Part shown: positions 1 through 10,029 of the stretch, one piece after another
Layout: each line of letters begins with the position of its first letter
Numbering within the stretch: position 1 is the stretch's first letter
Assembly: GCA_025345505.1 (NCBI GenBank)
Contig: JANVCC010000021.1
Span: 26,597,253 to 26,661,252, forward strand
Direction of reading: 5' to 3'
Length of the DNA: 64,000 nucleotides
From: Todiramphus chloris collaris
Taxonomy: Eukaryota; Chordata; Aves; Coraciiformes; Alcedinidae
Made by a program: the position numbers and the translations under genes
The notes under the pieces: model-generated
What the model saw: only the letters and a program-made list of their open reading frames with translations
The model's database searches: none
Told to the model about the DNA's origin: nothing

Positions 1-47
<47 letters not shown>

Positions 48-60
48 GAAAGAAAGGAAG
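1..60. repeat. (GAAA)n microsatellite at the left edge
   Basis: A perfect GAAA/AAAG tetranucleotide array runs from the first base to about position 46 and decays to imperfect units by 60. It is cut by the window edge, so its full length is unknown. The purine strand is the plus strand. This is a simple repeat with no coding content. Confidence 0.97.
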
Positions 61-1020
61 GCAGGCTATTTTATATTCATGCTTGTAAGGATTGTTAAAA
101 CTTTTGCACCCGAGGAAAAAGTCAGAGACAAAAGACAAAGAGACAGAACATATATTCACATTTCTTCCCCAACAGTATGCAACGTTCTCTGCATACAGAA
201 GTTCAATTTGTGACAAAAAATAAAAATATAGATTCCCCCAGACCCCCCTTGAGATACGGGCAGAGGCTGCTGCCGGGTGGCGGCTTCCATCTCTGATGGC
301 TCCTGAACTTCAGCCAGTTTAGCATCTGTGACCCTGGACGAGGACACTTCGGTACGCTTGAGGTATCTCGAGGCTTTCCTGATGTGATTTTCCAGTCCTA
401 AATCCGCAAGACCCGGTCTGGCTCCCGGAATTTCTGCTTAACACTTGCTCTCTGATTGCTTTCAACTTAGATTAGGCTATCATAAGTGAATAACAGACAC
501 CCACTGCCACGATCGTATTGATTTTTACTCTCCTGTGATATTAAGACTAATTCGGTCCTGGTTCAACAAGTAAAAAGGCTCCCCAGAAGGAGAATGAAAT
601 GTCCTACAGCACAGATTTTATGGTTTATATGCCTCCCTCCCCGCTTCCCCTGTTCCCCCTTTCCTCCGAAGAGAGATAGATTTGTCGAAAGATAATTATT
701 TTAACTCTGACGGACTCGAGCGCATAAAGCTTGATACCGGCGCTGCTGCCCTGTGATATTCTGGCATTTCCCAAACGACTTTAAATCCCTCCAGTTATTT
801 ATGTCTCTCTTTTCAGACGGCGGTATTATTATTTTTTTTTTAAGTATTATTATTATTTTATTTTTTAAAGCTTTATTATATTTACCTGCTGATTCCAAAG
901 CGGAGGAAAGACTAATTGATTTTTAAAAGAGCAGCAGCAGAATTCCAAACCGCTTGGGAACCTGTTTCCACCTGCCAGACAAGCGTCTGATTACCGGTAA
1001 TTACGTTATTTAAGAGTTGA
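61..1020. other. Non-coding stretch, no gene seen
   Basis: Mixed-composition single-copy DNA. It turns AT-rich toward the end, with poly-T and ATT-rich runs around 826-880. A 63-codon minus-strand frame (156-347) has no recognisable domain. CpG dinucleotides are commoner than in the distal half of the window, which fits membership of the CpG-rich regulatory block. I see no exon, RNA gene or mobile element. Confidence 0.6.
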
Positions 1021-1140
1021 TAAAATGCGGGGGCCCGCTGCCGCCCGGGCCGCTGCCCCAGCCGGGGCACGGAGGGGACCCACGCGGGGAGAACCGCGGC
1101 GCGGCGGGACCGCTGCCGACACGTCCGCCCCTGCAAACAC
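1021..1140. promoter_or_regulatory. Small CpG-rich island
   Basis: About 120 bases of very high GC with many CpG dinucleotides, set abruptly between AT-rich flanks. Such islands in vertebrates usually mark unmethylated promoter or enhancer DNA. No TATA box or initiator can be assigned and no reading frame here looks coding. It is one of a series of islands in the first 10 kb. Confidence 0.6.
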
Positions 1141-1440
1141 AATTACGGAGCTGCCGTTAATAATTCATGGACTGAGATTTAGAAAATTAATAAAATGAAT
1201 TATAACAAGAGGCTAATTAAAAACTTTAGTAATTGTTGTCAAGACAGCTTGATGGGAGGCGTGCTTCACGAACACCACCACCCCCACCTACCCATCCCCC
1301 TCCTTCCCTCTTCCCCTTCCGCTTTTGGAAAGCGTTTTCTTTTTCCTCCTTTTCAACCCCTTCACACCTGAAGGAAGCTCAGTTTGGGAGGAAAACAGTG
1401 GATGAATATATAAGTCAGTTGAATATATAGGTCCCAGAGA
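1141..1440. promoter_or_regulatory. Candidate conserved non-coding element rich in homeodomain cores
   Basis: AT-rich DNA directly after a CpG-rich block, with clustered TAAT/ATTA cores such as CTAATTAAAA near 1213-1222 and GTTAATAATTC near 1156. A C-rich pyrimidine tract (about 1271-1320) follows. Closely packed homeodomain-type sites beside CpG islands are typical of enhancers near developmental genes. Conservation cannot be measured from one sequence, so the call rests on motif density and context. Confidence 0.35.
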
Positions 1441-1609
1441 TGGGACCGGGGTGGTAAAACTGCAAACAAGACTCTTTGCATTATCGCAAGACAGATAGGC
1501 AGGCGGTGGGTGGGTGATTGCACGGACGGATGAATGAAATCGAGGGCTCAAAAGTTAATTTAAAATAAGATGTCACATATAAATCTTTGAAGAAGCAGCA
1601 GTAGCAGAA

Positions 1610-1990
1610 AGTGGCTCCTGCACCGGAGGACCCCGGACCCGGGGCAAATAGGGGCAGACAGGGCCCCGAGGGCAGAGGAGCGTATTTTCCGCCTTTGCCT
1701 CCGCGGATAACAGAGCAGTCTGTGCAGGGCCCCCGCGGTGCCTCCTGCGCGCATGCAGCCACCGCTGGGAGCGGAGGGGGCCGCGGGGTGCTGTCTTCTC
1801 CCCGCGGGGTGCCTTTCCTCCTGATGGCTGAAGATGCAACTTTAAGGTGGACTCAGCGCGGTGTTTCCGCGGACAGACGGGCCCGAGGATCCTGGTGTGC
1901 TGCAACGGTGCGGATTTATGGGCATGTCACCAGACAAACCCTGCCCGGGAGCTTTCCGTGGCTGATCATCAAGGGGCAGCTGCGCATGCA
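1610..1990. promoter_or_regulatory. CpG island
   Basis: A GC-rich stretch with frequent CpG (for example the GCGCGC-rich patch near 1747 and several CCGCGG sites). Long open frames occur here simultaneously on both strands: plus 1611-2141, plus 1847-2260 and minus 1573-1905. That is what GC-rich, stop-poor DNA does by chance. None of the translations shows a recognisable domain. The most likely role is an unmethylated regulatory or promoter island; a transcription start cannot be placed. Confidence 0.65.
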
Positions 1991-2148
1991 AAAATCTGCT
2001 TCCCAAATTGGTCTCTGGATTTCCGCGGAGTCACAGCCCCTCTGGGAAAGCAGGAGTCCTCCTTTGAACTGCATTTTAACTCCTTCAGCCTGCTCACCTC
2101 ATTATACCAAAGCATCTCTAAGTCTGGGGGAAAAGTTGTAAAACACCT

Positions 2149-2215
2149 CTTTAAAAAAAACAAACCAAAACAAACCAAAACACAAGAACATATCGGGAAG
2201 CGAGGGGGGAAGGAA

Positions 2216-2247
<32 letters not shown>
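2149..2247. repeat. A-rich tract ending in a 27-base poly(A)
   Basis: Imperfect AAAAC-type repeats (about 2150-2182) are followed after a short G-rich spacer by 27 uninterrupted A residues at 2221-2247. It could be the tail of an unrecognisable retroposed sequence or simply an expanded A run. No target-site duplication or source element is identifiable upstream. Confidence 0.85.
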
Positions 2248-2251
<4 letters not shown>

Positions 2252-2399
2252 ATGTCATAAGACGTTAATCACTCTAAGGACTCAAGTATTTTAAAGTCTT
2301 TATATCAAAATTAAATAAATAATTTTAAAAGGACATACTGAGCTGGTACGTTGAAGGTAAATTGTAACTTCGCATTGAATCTTGCAAGCGAGTCCTAAA

Positions 2400-2600
2400 A
2401 GTCTCAAAATTGTCTCCTTCAGTGGGGACGCCGAGTCACGTTCCTACTTGCAGAAGGTGCAGCAGGAAGGGGATCCCGCTGCAGAGACAAACCGGCCCCG
2501 GCCCGGGCTCAGCAGCGGGAGCCGCAGGCTCCCGGCTCCTGCTGCAAACACCGGGGTGAGGAGAAGCAGCGAGATGCGTGTGCATCCCTCTCCCGGCTAA
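2400..2600. promoter_or_regulatory. CpG-rich patch
   Basis: A 200-base GC-rich segment with repeated CCCGG and GGCCCCGG-type sequence between AT-rich flanks. An overlapping 72-codon plus-strand frame (2382-2600) has no domain and low-complexity Pro/Arg/Ser composition, so I do not call it coding. It belongs with the other islands of the first 10 kb. Confidence 0.5.
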
Positions 2601-2759
2601 AAGTGTAAGGCAGAGCTAAAATATGCAAAAGCTGTGGGCCTGGGTGTGGTGTGGGTTATTTTATTATTATTATTTTATTTTAGAAAAGATGTTCCTTGGC
2701 AAGAGGATAGCATGTCAACACGAACGCATCTTTTTTTTTTTTTACAGGCTGCGTGGAAA

Positions 2760-3060
2760 GAAGACAAGGCGCCTATATACATAACTTAGCCCTTGATTAT
2801 GGTCATAATGTAAACCGAATTACTAACGAAAGTTTGCCTGGAAACTAATTATAGCTTGCTAAATCTCTGTCTCTCTTCACTTCAGCATAATGTATACAAA
2901 CTTTTGTACACGCGGATCAGAATAAAACAAAGTGTTGACAGCATCCAGCAGTGGAAATTCACTTACACAAGACTTTTTTTTCACTGAAGTGTTGACAATA
3001 AACATTTAATGAAGGCAGAGACTTGGATGTCTCCAGACAGTGTCAGAATACTTTAAACAG
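2760..3060. promoter_or_regulatory. Candidate conserved non-coding element
   Basis: AT-rich but complex, non-repetitive sequence with several transcription-factor-like cores: TAATTA-type sites near 2846, a forkhead-type ATAAACA near 2998, and a 10-base AAGTGTTGAC motif occurring twice about 57 bases apart (near 2930 and 2987). There is no reading frame of note. The look is that of a developmental enhancer, but only a multi-species alignment would show it. Confidence 0.3.
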
Positions 3061-5035
3061 ACCATTAGCATGGCTTCTTCTACTTCAAACAGAGCACACT
3101 ATACCATAACATTATAAAAATACAAAGTATGAAACAAATAATCTGTTTATACAGATATTTTAAGCTGTTTTCACCAGCTCTGACATCCCCTGTATTTAGT
3201 AACAGAAACTTACTCATTTCAGATTACTCGCGCTTAAAAAATGTTAAATACAGTTAATGCAATATTAATCGCCCTTTGGTGATATAAAATGCAATATTTT
3301 CAGGCAGCTATCGAGCTTTTCTAGAGGAAGAGCTGATGAAAACAGTCACAGCTGAATAGTGGAGAGAAAAAAGCTCTGTATTTATTGCTTTTGTTTGGCT
3401 TTTGGCTACAGAGACAGGAACATTCTAATGGGGTAAGGACATTTATTTTATCTGCAATCTATTGCTGCTAGAGCAGGAGTGGCAGATGGGGTTTGGTGTT
3501 ATATTCACAGAGTAATTTAGAGCAAATCCTAATAACTAATAATGATTTATGTTAATTTCAATCACTTATGTGACTTTATTAAAGCACTGTTGTAAGAGGA
3601 ATAGAAAGGGGGTTGGGGGGTGAAAGAGGAGAGACTGGAGAGAGGCAAGCTGTGTCTGTCTGAAACCAAACCGCATGCTTGAAAGGTTGCTGTGGTGGGC
3701 TCCAGTGAAATTCCTGACCTGAGGAAGCAGTGACTAGCACCAGCTACCGCGCACGGCTTGCGTTTGAGATTCTCTATCTTCGGCGCTAATTTCTTAAAAT
3801 AAAAGCCCAGTGTAGAAAAGCCCCGTCCACCTACGAGAGGCAAACAAAACCAGAGAGAATGCAAGAGAAGAGAGAGCGAGAGGGAGTCGTGTTACGCAAA
3901 ATGTATTGATCGTGTGCGAGCAATCTGCGATGCTGGTGTGCCGGGCTCCCGAAAGAACAGAGGAGGCTACCGGTAGAATAGCTAGAAACACCCCAAATGT
4001 ACAGTGCGCGAAACTTTTATTGTGAGCTGCATTAGCGTGGTGAAGGTCTACAGTTCTCTACTCACACTGCGTCGGCTTTGCTCCTCACCACAACCCCCTA
4101 GGATTCTTTTTCCCGCGGGATTTTGTGTTCTTATTAAGGAAAAAGAAAATAATAATCATTAAAACGCAGCTATTGCAATGAGCCCTTTGTATTTCCCCCT
4201 ATAATCTTCAGTCTCATTATCAACTGATAACACCAGAGCGCACACACGTGAACATATGAGCACATATCGTCGCGTGTGCATTGAGACGAGAGATGTTTGC
4301 AAAAGGCAGGAAATCTCAAACCGAGTAGTGCTGCTCTGCATAGGATCGGTTTGATGTAGGAGAGAGGAGTACTTACAGGATTTTGAAAGGAAGGGTGCTC
4401 TTTGCTTCTGGCAATTTACTTTCCCAGCTACCTTTATGCGTTTTTCTGCCTTAAGGCATACAGTCTGAAAGTAAAACAACATCAAAGCTCCTTATTAGCA
4501 CTATTTTCCTGAAATCAGAAGATGAAGCTACCTGAAACGTTTAATCTAGTGTTAGCACTTATTTCCCAACAAAACATCTAGAACAAAGTTCAAAAGAGCT
4601 GGGGCAGTTGTCTACAGGAGACTAAAATGCAAAGTGCAGGGAGTGATTTATGTTTCTGTCAGAACTCTTGAAATGGATTAAATAAACCTTAGGTTTTGCT
4701 TCATTCTCAGCCACTGTACTGTATACTGTAATTCCCACTTCCAAACAAGGCGGCTGGGAGCAACCTCCTCTCTCCCCCGCTACCAGGTGCTATAGATGTG
4801 AGTTTGGGTTATTTGCAGAAATCTGTCTTTCCTGCCCTGCAATCTGGCACTGCATTTAAAATGCGTCTGGTTTCCACGCAAGGCAATTTTTCTGTTCTCT
4901 GTAGTAAAGGTTTGATATGTAGCAACACCCTTTTTTTTCCCCTTAGATAAAAAAAAAAAAAACAACAAAAAAAGAACCCAAAAAACCCCAGACAAAACAA
5001 GCAAACAGAGAGACAGAGAAACCCCTATTTTAGGG
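3061..5035. other. Non-coding stretch, no gene seen
   Basis: Single-copy sequence of moderate AT content with scattered CpG. Short minus-strand frames of about 100 codons (3562-3864, 4159-4485, 4780-5100) overlap low-complexity runs and have no recognisable domain. An A-rich tract with interspersed C runs lies at about 4949-5005. I see no exon or repeat family. Confidence 0.55.
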
Positions 5036-5039
5036 GCTG

Positions 5040-5330
5040 TGAGTGATGTCGATGTCGCTTGAAAGTGGCGCAGGACTCTTAAACGCTTGTCTGTGCGCAC
5101 CTGCTTTTTGAACTCTTATCACAGCCGAGATGCTGCGGCGCGGGCTGGCGCGCAGGCGGAGCGGAGAGCTGCGCGCAGGACGAGCGGCGGGATGCGCGCA
5201 GGCGGAGAGGGCGGGCGGGCGGCGGTTCAGCACAGAGGAGAGCTCCGGCGGGGCCGCGGGGAGGAGAGGGCTGTGTGTCTGTCTGTCTGTCTGTCTGTCT
5301 TCACAGAAGCCTGTAATATGTTAATGGCCG
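5040..5330. promoter_or_regulatory. CpG island
   Basis: The densest CpG block of the window, with GCGCG-type runs from about 5131 to 5265. It closes with a (TCTG)n microsatellite and a TTCACAG that resembles a splice acceptor. Short open frames occur on both strands, as expected for stop-poor GC-rich DNA, and none encodes a known domain. A promoter or first-exon region of a non-coding transcript is possible but not shown by sequence alone. Confidence 0.65.
5275..5300. repeat. (TCTG)n microsatellite
   Basis: About six tandem TCTG units end directly in TCACAG. The array lies at the 3' edge of a CpG island. As a pyrimidine-rich tract followed by CAG it could act as a splice acceptor, but no exon is identifiable downstream. 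Confidence 0.9.
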
Positions 5331-5399
5331 CAGGGTATGCCCGAGGTACCATCTCAAGCTGCTTCGCACACCATATGTCAGGCCGTTAGCCACATGGAT

Positions 5400-5575
5400 C
5401 TATTAATCAAAGGGGGAGAGAGGGAAGAGGAGAGAGGCGGGGGTGGGGTGCGGGGAGGGAAGGGAGCTTTTAATACCCCACCCTATTTTGATGTATACTT
5501 TGTCCTATATCTCTCAGATATAAAGACCCGGATATAAAGACCCGGAGTATCTCGAACACACAGCTGTAATTCTCG
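5400..5575 (+). promoter_or_regulatory. Promoter-like cluster: TCF/LEF-type site, G4 motif, duplicated TATA-like unit
   Basis: Three signals fall within 150 bases. An ATCAAAGGG at 5406-5414 matches the TCF/LEF core. A run of five G-tracts at 5439-5464 fits a G-quadruplex motif. A perfect tandem duplication of a 14-base unit containing ATATAAAG lies at 5517-5530 and 5531-5544. If the TATA-like boxes are real, a start site would fall around 5550-5575 on the plus strand. No downstream coding exon is recognisable, so this would serve a non-coding transcript or an exon spliced elsewhere. This is inference from motifs only. Confidence 0.25.
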
Positions 5576-5599
5576 TTTGATCCACTCTTTTATATCCTG

Positions 5600-7130
5600 G
5601 TGTAACGAGCTCAGGTCAGCCGATAGCAAGATTTGAGGGAGAAGGGGGGGAACTGTGTCACGTTTCTTCCGGCAAAGGATTTGGTTTTAAAATGCTGCTC
5701 AACTTCTGTGACATAAGGGGTCCGCTCCTTCAGCCTCCTTTCGGAAGGTGCATCTGAGGGGAAGGCTTTTTCTAGCCAGCCAAGGATCACCTCCCCTACA
5801 CGCAACCAGACCTCTGACCGTCCTTCCCACTTCTACATGTGCCCTGTTATCTATTGCAGCACTTTATTTCTTCACGGGAGCTTTGTCCCTTGGTGACTAA
5901 ACCCGTGAAAATCTCAAAAATACTGGATCCACAAAATTACCGGGAGCAGGGGAAGGAGTGCTCTGTGTAGGAGAACGGTGTAAAGCCCTTGGGTGCGTGA
6001 ATTTTTCATGCAGCCCTCAAAACGGGACCGGGGGGCCCACACAAACTTCTGCAGTCCAGGTAAATAAAGATATTCTGAAGTACCTAACGCCAAGGCTTAG
6101 AGCCCGGGAGGATGCAGGGGCTCTTGGGTCTGGTTTCTGCTTTCTGCTCGGAAGATGGAGTGCTCTGGGGGACTTTTTCTTCAAGATTAGAATGAACATG
6201 CTCATACGGGCTCCTGGATCCTGTTAGCCAGTCCATAGATGGCACTCAAGGGCACAGCCCAGGCAATCAAGACTCCCAACCTAATTTCGAAACTGACAGA
6301 TTTTATTTTTTTTTTTAATTTTTTTTTTCATGATGAATGAGGGGGGACATTAAAGAGACTAATCTTTCTTTCAAGCATGTGATGCATAACGTTTTGAAAT
6401 TTTAGTTTATTAGAAAGTACTAGAGAGGCTCAGGAAAGTTACCGAGTTGTGGAGGGGGAGGAAAGGCAGGACCTCTTCGGTGTGAAGGACCCTGCAGCAC
6501 GGTCCCCTCGTGGAGACAATGTGAGCGGATCGGGCAGATCCCCCCTTCCCTGATCTCCAGTCCAAGTGACACACACGTATGCGCTGGAAATGGTTGAAAA
6601 ACATGCGGAGAAAGAGGAAGGACGTGGGCTAGAGCAGGGAAACGGAACACAAGGATGAACTCTGTCTTTTTGTTGGTCTACATAAAAAACACAAGATCCT
6701 CCAGCTTCTTGAAATTCCCTCTGTTGGTACAGTGCATCACAGAGACACAAGTTTAGTAGCAAGAAGCGCTTGAGACAATTTCTGCAATGTATAATACATT
6801 GCATAGTTTATGTTGAAGTCAATCTTGAAGACAGACTTATATTCTGACCTTTCTTCCCCTTTCGGTGGCTGGAAAACTAATGAGTGCATCTGTGCTTAGA
6901 TCTAAAGCTGGCACCCGTCCTCCAGAACCTTTGCTGTAATACAGATTGCATTTAACCTGAAAGAAAAAGAAAAAAAAAAAAAAAAAAGGCTTTCTAAGCA
7001 ATAGTTTACATCAAGACGGAGGTAAATGCAGGGACTGAGTGTCAGCTGATTCTGCATTTCCACCCAGCTAGGGAAAGGCTCTTATTACCTTTAAATTTTG
7101 GTGCACACATCACCCATCATTTTCTTTCTC
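5600..7130. other. Non-coding stretch, no gene seen
   Basis: Mostly single-copy sequence with residual CpG, a T-rich run at about 6301-6330 and a poly(A)-rich run at about 6965-6987. Minus-strand frames between 6410 and 6804 overlap each other in several phases and show no domain. Nothing supports a gene. Confidence 0.5.
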
Positions 7131-7139
7131 TGTTTAAAA

Positions 7140-7380
7140 GGTAACCCATATATCTGTCGTTTTAGGTTTCCAAAGACTCGTAACTTAATTCCTTCAGGCT
7201 ATTCATCAGCACAGTAATTAAACTAGCAAATGGATGTAAATAAAGTGAAATTGGTTTCATGACAGATGAGCCGAAGAGGCCTCTGACATGAAACAAGCCA
7301 GGACAATAATTATTTCTGCACCGGGCTATATGAGGAACTCCATCTGGATTTATTAGGTGCTGCAAGTTATTTGCTGGGAG
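7140..7380. promoter_or_regulatory. Candidate conserved non-coding element
   Basis: Complex AT-rich sequence with TAATTAAA, TGACAG (TALE homeodomain-type) and AATAATTATT cores in about 240 bases, without simple repeats. A 67-codon minus-strand frame overlaps it but has no domain. Enhancer-like by motif content; evidence is weak without conservation data. Confidence 0.28.
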
Positions 7381-7389
7381 CAGGCAAGA

Positions 7390-8130
7390 CAGGAGGACTC
7401 ACTTTAATTTGACAGGATTTTTTTTTTTTTTTTCTTTTTGCATCCTAAGTAGGTTACAGAAATATAAATCTGGAATTAACTTTGCAATACTCTGAGAAGC
7501 ATCTATCCAGTCTAAAAACTCCGTAGTGAAAATAGGTAGTAGGAGAAAGGCTTATTAAACCATTTCTTCCCAAATGCTAAATAGGATAAAATCTACATTA
7601 AAATCCTGCTCTCGACCTATTTCCCTATTGAGGAAAAAAAAAAAAACCCATATATAATGGCGACAGCCAATGTATGCTTCTCTTTGCTACACATATTCAT
7701 ATGATACAGTGGAGGCAATAGAAAGAAGGCAAATTTGGAGGTTTGGGAATTCTGAAGAGCTTCTCTTGAAAAAAAACCCAGACCTCAGATAAATAGTGTC
7801 TGGTAAGATGCTCCCACACCCTCTTCTCTGTCAAGGAAAAGTTTATATCTGAGAAGAAGAGGGAGAAGAGAAAGGGTCTGAGAAAGGGAGGTTATGGATT
7901 CCACAAGGCTCAACTGTAATTGGAGCCATCAGGTCCAGCTTGGAGTGGAAGTAATATACAGAATAAAAAAAAAAAAAAAAGGGCTCTCGCAGCAGGTGCA
8001 GATTAGTCCCTTTTCCCCTGAAAAGATTAGAAACTGACTGCTTTATGCTTAAACGTACTCTCAATTATTTAAGCGCCCCTCCGTGATTAGCAAGTAAAAG
8101 TAACGCTCCAAAGCGCTGAAGAAATGAAGC
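7390..8130. other. Non-coding stretch with A/T homopolymers
   Basis: Contains a T-rich run at about 7421-7440, an A13 run near 7632 and an A-rich run ending at about 7980. Short frames are unremarkable. No exon or transposable element was recognised. Confidence 0.5.
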
Positions 8131-8149
8131 AAGAATAACATCGCTTTCC

Positions 8150-8350
8150 CCCAGCTCACGTTGGCTTTTCCAGCACAAGCCTCGCTCCCCGCCGGCTAGC
8201 AGCGCTCAGACCGGGGGACTCTCTTAGATACATACACCTGTAGGGTGGGGAGGGGGGGAAAGGCGAGAGGGAGGGGAGAAAGGGGGAAGGGGCAGGTTCA
8301 GCGGGAAAAAATTCCGCTGTCGAGGCTGGGCAGGCTGTAGTCCAACATGG
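8150..8350. promoter_or_regulatory. GC-rich patch with a G-quadruplex-capable tract
   Basis: Moderately CpG-rich sequence (about 8155-8220) followed by an almost pure purine tract at 8242-8296. That tract holds at least six G-runs, opening with GGGTGGGGAGGGGGGG at about 8243-8258. Short one-base loops make this a strong G-quadruplex candidate on the plus strand. It sits among the CpG islands of the proximal block. Confidence 0.45.
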
Positions 8351-8359
8351 TTTCACAGG

Positions 8360-9400
8360 CGATCGAGATGCATGGACAGATTTTCCCAGGACTGCTGGAC
8401 CCTCAACATCTCTTCCATTGGGAGGAGAAAAAAAAAAAAAAAAAACTTGACTAAACAATTAAATCTTGCACCAAAATCCCAAACAACCAAAGAAAAAATC
8501 CCAAACCACACTTTTTGAATGGACTGGAAATGAACAGAGGACGCCTGTGTTTGCTTGCATACGGCAGTTTGAGCAGGGCTCCTGTCTTTCTGCAACCAAA
8601 TCAGAGAGGTTTTCCATCCTTCCTCGCGGAAGGGACTGTGATAAGTGCAAAGCCGGGGAGAGATCCTAAAGGGACTGAAATCCCCTTATGTCTGAAGCTT
8701 TCCCTTTTAACACACACCAGACTAATTATTTAAAAGTTCTTGTAAAATTAGAAGACATAGCCCAGTCCTTTAATTAAAATACACTGTGAATAGGGATAGC
8801 ATATGGAGGGGAATGTCAAGAAGAGGGTGCCAGGGGCATATCCTAGGAAATCTGTATTCATTTCTGCCTCCTATTTGTTCAGTAATCTCTACCATCATAA
8901 CTAAATCTTGGAGCACTGATGTAGTTCGAGTTGTTGTTGACTCAACGTCAAAATTCAATCACTGGGGGTTTTGCATCAGCCGGGCTACTTATTTGTCTAA
9001 TAAATCCGTCATTTTGTAAGAAAAATATTTGAGCAGCCGTACTTGACCTCTTGGTATCCACAAGCCACATTTATTTCTACCAGTTTACAAATGCAAAATG
9101 GAGATGATCATCTTAATGCCTCGAGGTACTGTGTTGATTTCTGATTGGATTTTAGATGGAAATGTCTATTTTAAATACCCCGTGATTAAATTGTACATAT
9201 AATAGAATTCATGCCTCTCAAATCAAATCCTGATTTGCAAAACCCGATTTTATTTTAGAAGAAATATTATTTAAGCATAGATTGTTTTATTAAATGATTT
9301 GTTAACCCTCCGCAGTAAGATCTTATTATAACCGGGCATCTTTCTCGCTGGAAAAACTTATTTTGACCCTGGACCATCAGTTTCCGACTGAAAGGTGTCA
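8360..9400. other. Non-coding stretch, AT-rich, enhancer-like in part
   Basis: Poly(A) near 8429-8445, then single-copy AT-rich DNA with many ATTA/TAAT cores (about 8725-8780 and 9180-9300). Plus frames 8466-8733 and 8786-9019 and their minus-strand shadows lack domains. Parts may be regulatory; nothing supports coding. Confidence 0.45.
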
Positions 9401-10020
9401 GACAGGGATGGGGTGGAAGTGCACCCGTTTGAGAGCGTTGTCTAGTCCGTGACATCCCGCGCTGGGGGATTTACTGCCTCTATTTTTATGCATATTTCTT
9501 TCGAAAAGGGGTCCGCGCTGCACAAGTTTAACTGGCGTGAGGGGAAATAACTTCCACGAGAGCTTTTTGGTTGTGGAGAGCGGGGAGATGGGGGCAGGGG
9601 GCTGGGAAGGAATCAGCCCAGTGTCAGGAGGGGAGAAATTTGGGAGCCTTCCGTCGGGCGAGAGGCCGGCTTGAGCCAGCGACACAAACCCCAGGGAGCC
9701 GAGGCTGTCCCCTCGTCCCCTCCGGGACTACCTGGGCCCTCCCGGCCGGGGTCCCCCCAGTTTTCCCCTGGGGCGACTGCCGGATCTTTCCGTTCGTCTC
9801 CATGGAAATACAAACGGCCGCTGCCAGCCCGGGCAGCGGTCATTATTCCCGCATTAAAGCCAGTTATCGGGTCGTTCCCCCGGCACCCATTCGCGGCCGG
9901 GACCACAAAGGGCCACATCTGGCGAGCAGGAGTCCGCCGGCTCCGGGGGCACTGGCCAAGCAGCGTCGCCCCCCTCCCGGCATCCATCCCTTGTGAATGC
10001 CTTAACAAAGTGCCCGACGC
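9400..10020. promoter_or_regulatory. CpG island
   Basis: The longest CpG-rich stretch in the window (about 620 bases), with a G-quadruplex-like tract at 9582-9606. Open frames of about 140 codons occur on both strands (plus 9571-9996 and 9671-10090, minus 9613-10056) and overlap completely. They are rich in Pro, Gly and Arg and match no domain I know, so I treat them as stop-poor GC-rich noise. It abuts an AT-rich enhancer-like element, suggesting a promoter or enhancer boundary. Confidence 0.65.
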
Positions 10021-10029
10021 GGGGAAGTG

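Noticed and set aside
1611-2141. 176-codon plus-strand open frame in the CpG island
   Set aside because: Long frames are open at the same place in other phases and on the minus strand, composition is low-complexity Pro/Arg/Gly/Ser, and no domain is recognisable. Stop-poor GC-rich DNA explains it.
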